Numbered from the stretch's first letter, positions 1-5,702 are shown. The stretch: DNA of 5,762 nucleotides from Granulosicoccaceae bacterium (GCA_023301405.1 JALZUX010000375.1:1-5762); one strand, 5' to 3'. Made by a program: numbers and translations. Notes: generated by a model not told the origin, from the sequence alone.

Positions 1-47
1 CTTTGAAAATAGGCGTAAGGCGAAATGTAATCGAAGTACCAGCGCAT
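1..47 (-). CDS. 2-hydroxychromene-2-carboxylate isomerase-like (DsbA-fold) protein, 5' end only
   Basis: Only the first 15 complete codons are in the window; the gene continues past base 1. They read MRWYFDYISPYAYFQ. The pattern of a beta strand followed by YFDxxSPYAY is the usual N-terminus of the HCCA isomerase / DsbA-like thioredoxin family, which uses glutathione in aromatic-compound degradation and has many relatives of unknown substrate. In these proteins the serine of the SPY segment stands near the glutathione site, where DsbA has its CXXC motif. The ATG at 45-47 is the only sensible start: the frame has a TAG at 63-65 and no other start codon between. There is no Shine-Dalgarno sequence; the bases just before the ATG are C-rich. 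The gene lies 109 bp downstream of hspQ on the same strand and could be co-transcribed with it. The family call rests on a short stretch, so the substrate cannot be stated. Confidence 0.62.
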   Translation of the reverse strand, partial: MRWYFDYISPYAYFQ

Positions 48-66
48 AGAGGGGGGCTCAAGCTAA

Positions 67-101
67 GAAACTGGCTAACATCCATTAATGCCACCAGTTT
101 C
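67..101 (-). repeat. inverted repeat between hspQ and the isomerase-like gene
   Basis: Bases 67-74 (GAAACTGG) and 94-101 (CCAGTTTC) are perfectly complementary 8-bp arms around a 19-base loop. The loop contains a second, competing pair, TGGC at 72-75 and GCCA at 90-93. The repeat lies 55 bp after the hspQ stop and 19 bp before the next start. On the minus strand only a short TTAGCTT follows the stem, so it is a poor intrinsic terminator. It could instead be an operator or a processing hairpin for the downstream gene. Confidence 0.4.
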
Positions 102-156
102 AGTGTGTGATGACAAAGGCTTTTCAACAAGTCTTGGCAAAAAACAGGCAGAAATC

Positions 157-492
157 CTAGTGCAGTGCGTTGTCACGGGCAATGTAGCTGTTGTCGAGAC
201 GTTCAAACTCTTCTGCAACTAGAGGATGTCTTACAGGATCTAGTGAGTCATCCAGTAGCAGGTTTTGTTCAGAGACATAAGCAACGTATTCGGTGTCTTC
301 GTTTTCGGCATACAGGTGGTAAAACGGTTGATCTTTGTGCGGGCGAACACTTTCCGGAATAGCATCGTACCAGTCGTCGGTGTTTGAAAACTCGGGATCA
401 ACGTCAAAAATAACCCCTCTGAAGGGGTAAACTCTGTGTTTTACAACTTGCCCGATACTAAATTTAGCGTGGCGTATCATATGCTGTGTCAT
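157..492 (-). CDS. hspQ: heat shock protein HspQ (hemimethylated-DNA-binding / YccV family)
   Basis: A 111-residue protein with the HspQ pattern in order: AKFSIGQVVKHR at about 9-20, PFRGVIFDVDPEF at 23-35, RPHKDQPFYHLYAEN at 50-64 and AYVSEQNL at 71-78. The length fits the family (about 105-110 residues). In E. coli HspQ is a cytoplasmic heat-shock protein that binds hemimethylated DNA in vitro and acts as a specificity-enhancing factor for Lon protease. The frame stays open to a TTG at 517-519, but that would add an unconserved tail. I prefer the ATG at 490-492; a second ATG at 478-480 would give 107 residues and is equally reasonable. Neither has a clear Shine-Dalgarno sequence. The gene is divergent from the nucleoside hydrolase. 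I could not identify a heat-shock (sigma-32) promoter in the short intergenic gap. A run of six T on the minus strand (139-144) follows the stop without a strong stem. Confidence 0.93.
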   Translation of the reverse strand: MTQHMIRHAKFSIGQVVKHRVYPFRGVIFDVDPEFSNTDDWYDAIPESVRPHKDQPFYHLYAENEDTEYVAYVSEQNLLLDDSLDPVRHPLVAEEFERLDNSYIARDNALH

Positions 493-522
493 GGCTGGTA
501 GAGTACCGTATGTTAGCAAACT

Positions 523-526
523 GAGG
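523..526 (+). promoter_or_regulatory. ribosome binding site that fixes the GTG start of the nucleoside hydrolase
   Basis: GAGG lies 7 bases before the GTG at 534. An in-frame TGA at 528-530 rules out any longer protein, so GTG is the first possible start, and the site is well placed for it. Confidence 0.7.
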
Positions 527-533
527 CTGAAAT

Positions 534-1481
534 GTGACCAAGAGAATTATTCTAGACTGTGACCCCGGGCACGACGATGCCGTGGCCATACTGCTGGCGC
601 TAGGTGCCCCTGCCGAGATTGAAATGGCAGGGCTAACCGTTGTTGGTGGTAATGTGCGTTTAGACGGAACAGTCCTGAATGCACGCAAGGTTGTGACTCT
701 GGCTGGTGCCAAAGATGTTTCAATTTATGCGGGCTGTCCACGACCGATGTTGCGAGAAATGGTCACGGCTGAGCATGTACATGGTGAAACAGGCCTTGAT
801 AGCGGCAGTGGTCAGCCTTTAGCAGATCCAACAACTCCGCTGTCAAAGACGCATGCGGTAAATTTTATCATCGATACCGTGCGGGCAGAGCCAGCAAACT
901 CCATAACGCTTGTTGCTATTGGTCCGTTAACCAACGTTGCCGTGGCGTTCGCGATGGCGCCGGACATCATAGATCGTCTTGAAGATCTGGTGATAATGGG
1001 CGGCGCCGGTTTTGAGCCCGGTAATATTACCCCGGCAGCTGAATTCAATATTTACGTTGATCCCCACGCGGCGCGGGCCGTTTTTGAAAGTGGTGTACGG
1101 CTCACTATGTTTGGTTTGGATGTCACTCATCAGATGCTGATCACGCCCGACAGGCTCAAGGCTTTTGCAGAAAAAGGCGGTCGAGTAGGGGTGGTGGTGG
1201 CTGATTTGCTGGATTTTTTCAATCAGTACGATATCGGAAAATACGGGTGGGATGGTGCGCCGCTGCATGATCCGTGCACAATCGCTTACTTGATAAACCC
1301 TGGTTTGTTCAAATGGCGTGACATGCACGTGGTGGTCGATACCACCGAAGGCCCGTCATTGGGCAGAACGGTCACTGACTGGTTTGGAGCGACAGATCAG
1401 ACACCTAACACACGTGTTGTTACCAGCGGTGATGCTGATGCTTTTTTCAAGCTGATCACTGACAGAATCAGTCAGCTTTAG
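534..1481 (+). CDS. inosine-uridine preferring nucleoside hydrolase family protein (Rih-like)
   Basis: A 315-residue protein, the normal length for this family, which hydrolyses the N-glycosidic bond of ribonucleosides to give free base and ribose in nucleoside salvage. The N-terminal calcium-binding signature DCDPGHDDA is at residues 8-16, with metal ligands expected at D10, D14 and D15. Other family motifs follow: GGN at 38-40, HGETGLD at 83-89, AIGPLTN at 128-134, EFNIYVDPHAA at 170-180 and HDP at 245-247. By alignment to the Crithidia fasciculata enzyme, H245 and D246 match its catalytic His241 and calcium ligand Asp242, so the enzyme should be active and of the broad inosine/uridine type. 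No signal peptide is seen, so it is cytoplasmic. It starts with GTG. No transporter or other salvage gene is adjacent, and sequence alone does not separate RihA, RihB and RihC types or pyrimidine from purine preference. Confidence 0.93.
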   Translation: MTKRIILDCDPGHDDAVAILLALGAPAEIEMAGLTVVGGNVRLDGTVLNARKVVTLAGAKDVSIYAGCPRPMLREMVTAEHVHGETGLDSGSGQPLADPTTPLSKTHAVNFIIDTVRAEPANSITLVAIGPLTNVAVAFAMAPDIIDRLEDLVIMGGAGFEPGNITPAAEFNIYVDPHAARAVFESGVRLTMFGLDVTHQMLITPDRLKAFAEKGGRVGVVVADLLDFFNQYDIGKYGWDGAPLHDPCTIAYLINPGLFKWRDMHVVVDTTEGPSLGRTVTDWFGATDQTPNTRVVTSGDADAFFKLITDRISQL

Positions 1482-1500
1482 CCGTTGCCGGCCGCCGGGG

Positions 1501-2319
1501 TTAGTCCCATTCAGGGGCCCACGGTACTTTATGTTTGTCGACAATGCGGTAACCGATATGAGTGAGTTTGTTGATTTCAGTCATTTCTGTTTCCGTAAGC
1601 GTAAAGTCAACAATATCGTAGTTGGCTTTGATGTTTTCCTTTCGGGTTGACATCGTGTTCACTGATAACCCGTTTTGAAGTGTCCAGCGCAGTACCACTT
1701 GTGCGGCGGATTTATTGTGCCGTGAGCCAATGTCGGTAAACAGGGCGTGCTTGAAAACTTCACCGCGTGCCACCGTGCAATACGCTGAAAGCGGGATGCC
1801 GGTCTCTTTTGATGCGGCCAGCAGAACGTCTTGATTAAGCAATGGGTGAAACTCTACCTGATTAGTGACTAATGGCGCATCGACGATTGATGTTGCGTCG
1901 CGCATCATTTGTGCGGTGTAGTTTGAAATCCCGATATGTTTGGTGAGCCCTATTTTGGCCGCTTTCTCAAGCAATTTCAGCGAGGGTTTGATATCGCCGT
2001 TGGCAGGCGGCCAATGTAAAAGCAGCACATCAAGGTAGTCAATTTGCAGAGCCTCAATACTGTGTTCTACAGAAAGTAAAAACTTTGCCTTGTCAAAGTT
2101 AGCCGGAGGCACTTTGCTGGTGATGCAGAATTCTTCCCGCGGGACTCCACTTGCGGTAAGGCAGGCGCCGGTATCAGCTTCATTCTGGTACATTTGGGCA
2201 GTGTCGATGGCACGGTAACCGATGTCGATCGCCATGTTCAGTGCTGCGGCCAGTGGATCGCCTTTGAGTGGAAAAGTGCCAAAAGCCCTCGAGTAGTTTT
2301 TAGTGCTGAAAACAGCCAA
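1501..2319 (-). CDS. dkgB: aldo/keto reductase, 2,5-diketo-D-gluconate reductase B (DkgB)-like
   Basis: A 272-residue (alpha/beta)8-barrel oxidoreductase that reduces aldehydes and ketones with NADPH. The catalytic tetrad is complete: D39 (in YRAIDTAQMY), Y44, K69 (in TSKV) and H102 (in LLHWP). Cofactor-contact motifs GISN at 130-133 and NQVEFHP at 153-159 are present. E. coli DkgB is a close model: it shares the FGTFPLK-like start, the GYRAIDTAQ segment, a STxxEN cofactor loop and the unusual APEWD C-terminus. E. coli DkgB reduces 2,5-diketogluconate and methylglyoxal-type carbonyls, but the true substrate here is unknown. The usual IP(K/S)S of the cofactor loop is NTMS (221-224). Translation starts at TTG (2317-2319); there is no ATG before residue 29, which would remove the first barrel strand. 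The gene converges on the nucleoside hydrolase with a 19-bp gap. The family call is firm; the dkgB name is by resemblance. Confidence 0.88.
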   Translation of the reverse strand: MAVFSTKNYSRAFGTFPLKGDPLAAALNMAIDIGYRAIDTAQMYQNEADTGACLTASGVPREEFCITSKVPPANFDKAKFLLSVEHSIEALQIDYLDVLLLHWPPANGDIKPSLKLLEKAAKIGLTKHIGISNYTAQMMRDATSIVDAPLVTNQVEFHPLLNQDVLLAASKETGIPLSAYCTVARGEVFKHALFTDIGSRHNKSAAQVVLRWTLQNGLSVNTMSTRKENIKANYDIVDFTLTETEMTEINKLTHIGYRIVDKHKVPWAPEWD

Positions 2320-2325
2320 AGTGTT

Positions 2326-2329
2326 CTCC
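2326..2329 (-). promoter_or_regulatory. ribosome binding site that supports the TTG start of the dkgB-like gene
   Basis: GGAG on the minus strand lies 6 bases before the TTG at 2317-2319. The spacing is ideal and there is no competing ATG nearby, so it decides for the rare start codon. Confidence 0.75.
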
Positions 2330-2336
2330 GTTAAAA

Positions 2337-2354
2337 CGAGGACAATTGTCCTCG
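2337..2354 (-). promoter_or_regulatory. perfect 18-bp palindrome before the dkgB-like gene (operator or terminator)
   Basis: CGAGGACAATTGTCCTCG is a perfect 18-bp palindrome. It lies 32 bp after the stop of the upstream membrane-protein gene and 17 bp before the TTG start of the dkgB-like gene. Read on the minus strand it could fold into a 7-bp GC-rich stem with an AATT loop, followed at once by TTTTAA. That fits a short intrinsic terminator for the upstream gene; the plus strand has no such T run. Equally, perfect symmetry and overlap with a possible -10 element fit a dimeric repressor operator, for example of the TetR or MarR type. The dyad is certain; its role is inferred. Confidence 0.6.
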
Positions 2355-2374
2355 ATTGGTGATTGTGCGATCAA
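2345..2374 (-). promoter_or_regulatory. possible sigma-70 promoter for the dkgB-like gene
   Basis: On the minus strand TTGATC (2369-2374) and GACAAT (2345-2350) stand 18 bases apart; each matches four of six consensus bases. Transcription would start near the far end of the palindrome and leave a short leader carrying the GGAG site. The match is modest. Confidence 0.32.
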
Positions 2375-2385
2375 GTGCTTGTCAT

Positions 2386-2721
2386 TCAGGACCTGAGGCT
2401 ACCAATAAGGTTCTGAAGCCATGATGCTCCATCCGGCAAAATGTTGCTTACCATCGGAAGGGTTAAAACCAGATGCAGTAACGAGCCGAGCAGGTACAGG
2501 AATCCGGCTGCGACCAAGGTGGCCAGCAACACTTTAAACATCAGCCATACCAGCTGAAAAAAGGGTATATCCATGTCAATTATATTGACGAACTCGACCG
2601 GATCTTCGCCTTCATCGTAGCGCGAGTCGTAACTGGCGGGAGGTCGGTCGTCGTATTCATAGCGGCTTAGTTCGCGGTCTATTTTTCGCCGTTCGTCAGG
2701 ATGATCCCGGTAATCTTGCAT
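2386..2721 (-). CDS. small membrane protein of unknown function
   Basis: I do not recognise a named family. The 111-residue protein has a hydrophilic, strongly charged first half (about 1-45, rich in Asp, Glu, Arg and Tyr, with DDRPP and YDSRYDEGED segments), likely in the cytoplasm. A hydrophobic stretch follows from about 53 to 95, starting with DIPFFQLVWLMFKVLLATLV. It could form one long or two closely spaced transmembrane helices. The DIPFFxLVWLMxK pattern resembles short uncharacterised proteins common in gammaproteobacteria (DIxMPFxxMVxFMVKW); this is from memory and unverified. The frame stays open upstream to 2817, but the ATG at 2719-2721 has a GAGG ribosome site 9 bases before it and gives the natural charged N-terminus. 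The gene is on the same strand as the dkgB-like gene, 66 bp upstream, and may share a transcript unless the palindrome between them ends it. Confidence 0.72.
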   Translation of the reverse strand: MQDYRDHPDERRKIDRELSRYEYDDRPPASYDSRYDEGEDPVEFVNIIDMDIPFFQLVWLMFKVLLATLVAAGFLYLLGSLLHLVLTLPMVSNILPDGASWLQNLIGSLRS

Positions 2722-2730
2722 TAGGTATTG

Positions 2731-2734
2731 CCTC
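2731..2734 (-). promoter_or_regulatory. ribosome binding site choosing the 111-residue start
   Basis: GAGG on the minus strand, 9 bases before the ATG at 2719-2721, favours this start over upstream in-frame codons reaching to 2817, which lack such a site and add an unremarkable tail. Confidence 0.6.
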
Positions 2735-2752
2735 TGATATATCAGTACTGAT
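2734..2752. repeat. two overlapping 12-bp palindromes
   Basis: CTGATATATCAG (2734-2745) and ATCAGTACTGAT (2741-2752) are each perfect 12-bp palindromes sharing five bases. Together they form three alternating half-sites: CTGAT, ATCAG, CTGAT. They abut the ribosome site of the small membrane-protein gene, where a bound protein would block its expression. No regulator is encoded in the window. Confidence 0.45.
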
Positions 2753-2876
2753 GCTATTGGTAATTGTCGCGGGAAGCCAGGCATCCTTGGACTGCTTGAA
2801 ACTAAATTGTCGCGCAAAATGGGGTTTATTGACAGACAAATATCGACCTGAAACCATCAAATCAGGCCAATTCGGC

Positions 2877-2894
2877 CGTCGCTTTTTGGCGACG
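2877..2894. repeat. GC-rich hairpin in the intergenic stretch
   Basis: CGTCGC (2877-2882) and GCGACG (2889-2894) form a perfect 6-bp stem around a TTTTTG loop. GGC at 2874-2876 and GCC at 2900-2902 can extend it past a bulge. No T run follows on the plus strand, so it is not an obvious terminator. Confidence 0.45.
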
Positions 2895-3091
2895 ACAGGG
2901 CCGCTCTTACAGGAGGCTGAAGGTGTTAAATCAATTTATGGGTTATCGTTAGGTTTGTATCTAAGCCGGTTCAGCAGTGAGTGCTCACCAACTATGGCAG
3001 TGAAGGCCCGAAAACAGTAGCCCCAGTGGCTGTGACCGCTGCCACTTGCTTTGTTGGCGCAATATTGGCCTCTGCATGCGGGGTTGCCGAA

Positions 3092-3112
3092 AATTAATGC
3101 CCGGCATAAATT
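3092..3112. repeat. 21-bp near-perfect palindrome upstream of the DUF255 gene
   Basis: The left arm AATTAATGCC (3092-3101) and right arm GGCATAAATT (3103-3112) surround a central C. Nine of ten positions pair; the only mismatch is A3096 against A3108. The shape, AT-rich ends with a GC core, suits a dimeric regulator. It lies 180 bp before the TTG of the DUF255 gene. The role is inferred. Confidence 0.42.
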
Positions 3113-3278
3113 GTCTGCAATAAACGCGGGCGCTGAGTCGTTGGGGGTGTGCAGGGGAGAACATTTGCCTGCTTGGGGGAGAATGAACCCAATGTGTGTA
3201 GCGCGGTCAGCAAGAATGGCGGATCTCGACCGTTGGCGGCACTCAGAAATACAACTCGACTAAATACCATTGTTTTTC

Positions 3279-3282
3279 AGGA
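3279..3282 (+). promoter_or_regulatory. weak ribosome binding site for the TTG start of the DUF255 gene
   Basis: AGGA lies 10 bases before the TTG at 3293, slightly far but usable. An in-frame TAA at 3287-3289 leaves no earlier start, and the next candidates (TTG or ATG at codons 12-13) would cut off the charged part of the signal peptide. Confidence 0.5.
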
Positions 3283-3292
3283 CACTTAAATT

Positions 3293-5686
3293 TTGCGAAT
3301 TCGTGATTCAAAAAAAATTCTTCCGTTGATGCTTCTTGCACCCTTACTCGTTCCAGTGATCGGAGAAGCTCAGGATACCTCAACAACGCCGGCTGCGGCC
3401 GAGGTGGCCCACTCTAACGGGATATCGCCCGAGCTGTTGGCCCGATTAAAAACCGCTACAGTGGAGCGGGGTGATAGTTACGAGCCGCGCACCGAGCACT
3501 TCAATGAAGACGGTACCCCTGTGTACGTCAACAGGCTGATCCTTGAAGATTCTCCCTATCTGATACAGCACGCCCATAACCCGGTGAATTGGTATCCATG
3601 GGGTGCTGAAGCGTTTGCCGAAGCGAAAAAGCAAAATAAGCCCATATTTCTTTCCATTGGTTATGCCACCTGCCATTGGTGCCACGTGATGGAAAAAGAA
3701 AGCTTTGAGAATGAAGATATTGCTAAGCAAATGAATGAAAGCTATATCGCCGTGAAAGTGGATCGCGAACAACTCCCCGATGTTGATGCCACCTATATGA
3801 CTGCAGTGCAAATGCTTACCGGTGGAGGTGGCTGGCCGATGTCCACCTTCCTGCAATCTGAAGGCAAGCCTTTTCACGGTGGAACCTACATGCCGCCGTC
3901 GGTGTTCTCGCAGACCCTCGCTGACATTATCAATGTCTGGGATGTAGATGAGCCTCGGGTGCAAGAGTTTGCCAGCCGGTTGTCTGCGGCAATAGAAGAA
4001 TCCAATCGAGTTGGCGGAGAAGCAAAGAGCGTAGGTGTGCGCGAAATCGCAGCCGCACGCGATAGCCTGCTAGCAGCCCATGATGATTTGCAGGGCGGTT
4101 TTGGTGGAGCACCAAAATTCCCCCGCGAGCCATCGTTGTTTTTCCTCCTTGATGTAGCCCAAAGAAACGGTGATCAAGAGGCTCTGGATGCGGCAAATTT
4201 TACCCTGCAACGTATCAGCGCTGGTGGCATACACGACCAGATCGGTGGCGGTTTTCATCGCTATGCGGTAGATAACGATTGGCTGACGCCGCATTTTGAA
4301 AAAATGCTGTACAACCAGGCGGCGTTGTCACGTGTTTATATGCAGGCTTATGCGTTAACCGGTGATGTAGAGCATTTAAGAACCAGCCGACGCACGCTTG
4401 ATTATGTGATCCGTGAAATGACCACAGAAAAGGGTGGATTTTATTCGGCAACTGATGCCGACTCCGAAGGTGAAGAGGGTGTGTATTTTATCTGGACGCC
4501 AGCCGAGCTGGTGAGCATTCTAGGCCAACAGGACGCTGATCTCGCCATGTTTGTTTGGGACGTGACAGAACAAGGAAATTTCGAAGAGCATAATATTTTG
4601 CATATGCAAGGCCCCATTCGTGAAGTGGCAGAGTATGCCAATTTAACTCCCGAAGAATTAACATCCAAACTGACCATGTTCTCAGAGAAGCTGCTTAAAG
4701 AACGTGTTAAACGTGTGCCACCATTGACTGACCGTAAAGTCATCAGTGAGTGGAACGGCATGATGATTACGGCCTTTGCCGAAGCCTATGATTTGGTCAA
4801 AGAGCCAGCTTACTTGCAGGCCGCGGTAAATGCGGCTGAGTTTGTCTGGGAGCATAACTACCGCGGAGACGGGTCTCTTTATCGCGCTCACTTCAATGGC
4901 AGTTCGTCGATTGAAGCCAGTCAGCCCGATTATGCGTTCATGGCTGAAGCCATGTTGGCGTTGTATGACGTCACCGGTGAAAGTCAGTGGCTTGACCGTG
5001 TAGAAATACTAACGAAAACCATGCTTGATAAGTTTTGGGACAAAGAAAACGGTGGCTTTTTCATTGGTGCAGAAACAGCCTCAGGGGCACCGCTGCCAAG
5101 TCGGCCAAAAGATCTCTTCGACAGCGCAACACCCACCGGCAACTCTGTGGCCCTTCGAGTATTAAGCAAGCTTTGGTACCGAACCGGTGACATAAAGCAT
5201 CGCGAGTCAGCCGAGGCATTGCTTGCTGCATTTTCCGGCTTTTTAGAGCTTGATGCTTCTGGTTTTGCCTACCTGCTGATCGGTGCCAATGACTTGCTAA
5301 ACGGCGAAAGTGGCGACCGTCAATTTGCCGCGCGTGGCAAGGTGAAGGCGCGCGCGCGAGTAGGTGCAGGAAACCAAGTTGAAGTCACCATAGACGTTGC
5401 TCCCGGTTGGCATATCAATGCTGAAAAGCCGTTACAGGATTACTTGATTGGTACCAAGCTCACAACCGCCAGTGATAAACCATTACCGGGCACCGTCTAT
5501 CCTGAAGCGCAGAAGCGGGTGCTTGGTTTTCAACGCGCTGAGTTAGCGCTGTATGAAGGTCAGGTCAGTCTGTCGGCAACGTTGCCTGAGGGTGAGTCAG
5601 CTGTAGCGGTTCAAGTGCAAGCTTGTAGTGATGAAATATGCCTGGCACCCGAAACGTTAACTTTAAAGCTTAGCGTGGGTAGTTAG
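3293..5686 (+). CDS. exported DUF255/SPATA20-type thioredoxin protein with C-terminal DsbD N-domain-like module
   Basis: A 797-residue protein. Residues 1-26 look like a Sec signal peptide: basic RIRDSKK, a hydrophobic core at 9-23, and probable cleavage after GEA (24-26). It should be periplasmic. Residues about 80-240 are the DUF255 (YyaL/SPATA20) thioredoxin domain, with [20 protein letters not shown] at 81-100, the active-site CHWC at 127-130 and GGWP at 179-182. Residues about 250-670 form the six-hairpin barrel typical of this family, with [10 protein letters not shown] (268-277), [20 protein letters not shown] (311-330), [10 protein letters not shown] (333-342), ISEWNGMM (484-491) and DSATPTGNS (610-618). 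Residues about 680-795 resemble the DsbD N-terminal immunoglobulin-like domain, with [11 protein letters not shown] (703-713) and [13 protein letters not shown] (776-788). Its only cysteines are C127, C130, C778 and C783. It starts with TTG. Family members have no settled biochemical function; thiol reduction or exchange in the periplasm is an inference. It appears to be transcribed alone. Confidence 0.92.
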   Translation: MRIRDSKKILPLMLLAPLLVPVIGEAQDTSTTPAAAEVAHSNGISPELLARLKTATVERGDSYEPRTEHFNEDGTPVYVNRLILEDSPYLIQHAHNPVNWYPWGAEAFAEAKKQNKPIFLSIGYATCHWCHVMEKESFENEDIAKQMNESYIAVKVDREQLPDVDATYMTAVQMLTGGGGWPMSTFLQSEGKPFHGGTYMPPSVFSQTLADIINVWDVDEPRVQEFASRLSAAIEESNRVGGEAKSVGVREIAAARDSLLAAHDDLQGGFGGAPKFPREPSLFFLLDVAQRNGDQEALDAANFTLQRISAGGIHDQIGGGFHRYAVDNDWLTPHFEKMLYNQAALSRVYMQAYALTGDVEHLRTSRRTLDYVIREMTTEKGGFYSATDADSEGEEGVYFIWTPAELVSILGQQDADLAMFVWDVTEQGNFEEHNILHMQGPIREVAEYANLTPEELTSKLTMFSEKLLKERVKRVPPLTDRKVISEWNGMMITAFAEAYDLVKEPAYLQAAVNAAEFVWEHNYRGDGSLYRAHFNGSSSIEASQPDYAFMAEAMLALYDVTGESQWLDRVEILTKTMLDKFWDKENGGFFIGAETASGAPLPSRPKDLFDSATPTGNSVALRVLSKLWYRTGDIKHRESAEALLAAFSGFLELDASGFAYLLIGANDLLNGESGDRQFAARGKVKARARVGAGNQVEVTIDVAPGWHINAEKPLQDYLIGTKLTTASDKPLPGTVYPEAQKRVLGFQRAELALYEGQVSLSATLPEGESAVAVQVQACSDEICLAPETLTLKLSVGS

Positions 5687-5702
5687 CTAGTAGTGCATTT
5701 AA

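Larger units (their letters stand above)
2722..3292. other. 571-bp stretch with no convincing gene
   Basis: This gap separates the divergent small membrane-protein gene from the large DUF255 gene and must hold the promoters of both. Plus-strand open frames at 2751-3020 and 3051-3263 have no recognisable motif, no ribosome site and protein-unlike composition, so I do not call them. Visible structure: overlapping palindromes at 2734-2752, a 6-bp GC hairpin at 2877-2894, an AGGAGG followed by a 9-residue frame at 2911-2952, a hairpin with arms AGTGGC and GCCACT at 3025-3046, a 21-bp near-palindrome at 3092-3112 and repeated G-rich GGGGAGAA at 3154-3161 and 3176-3183. It could contain a small RNA or a decayed gene; I recognise no known RNA family and no tRNA. 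Confidence 0.6.

Noticed and set aside
78..123. Minus-strand TTGTCA with a weak -10 as promoter of the isomerase-like gene
   Set aside because: The -35 matches well, but no hexamer at 16-18 bases matches the -10 consensus at more than three positions.
927..1328. 133-residue minus-strand frame inside the nucleoside hydrolase gene
   Set aside because: It covers conserved hydrolase motifs on the other strand and has no recognisable domain.
1451..1476. Bulged hairpin at the 3' end of the nucleoside hydrolase, possible terminator
   Set aside because: GCTG plus ACTGA can pair with TCAGT plus CAGC across a 3-base bulge, but it lies in coding sequence and only TTTAG follows, so the terminator case is weak in either direction.
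1482..1500. GC-rich CCGGCCGCCGG gap between the convergent genes
   Set aside because: It holds short self-complementary CCGG pieces but no T run on either strand, so I do not call it a bidirectional terminator.
2736..2763. Minus-strand promoter (TTACCA, 16 bases, TATATC) for the membrane-protein gene
   Set aside because: Its predicted start would fall past the GAGG ribosome site, leaving that site out of the transcript.
2751..3020. 89-residue plus-strand open frame
   Set aside because: It has no ribosome site at its ATG, no recognisable motif and unconvincing composition, and its start overlaps the palindromes upstream of the membrane-protein gene.
3051..3263. 70-residue plus-strand open frame, including internal ATGs after a GGGGGAG
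   Set aside because: The frame has no motif. The GGGGGAG is too close to the ATG at 3183 and rather far from the one at 3192; the resulting 23-26 residue peptides look random.
3930..4196. Minus-strand open frames inside the DUF255 gene
   Set aside because: They lie antisense to a strongly conserved coding region and show no family motif; they are frame shadows.
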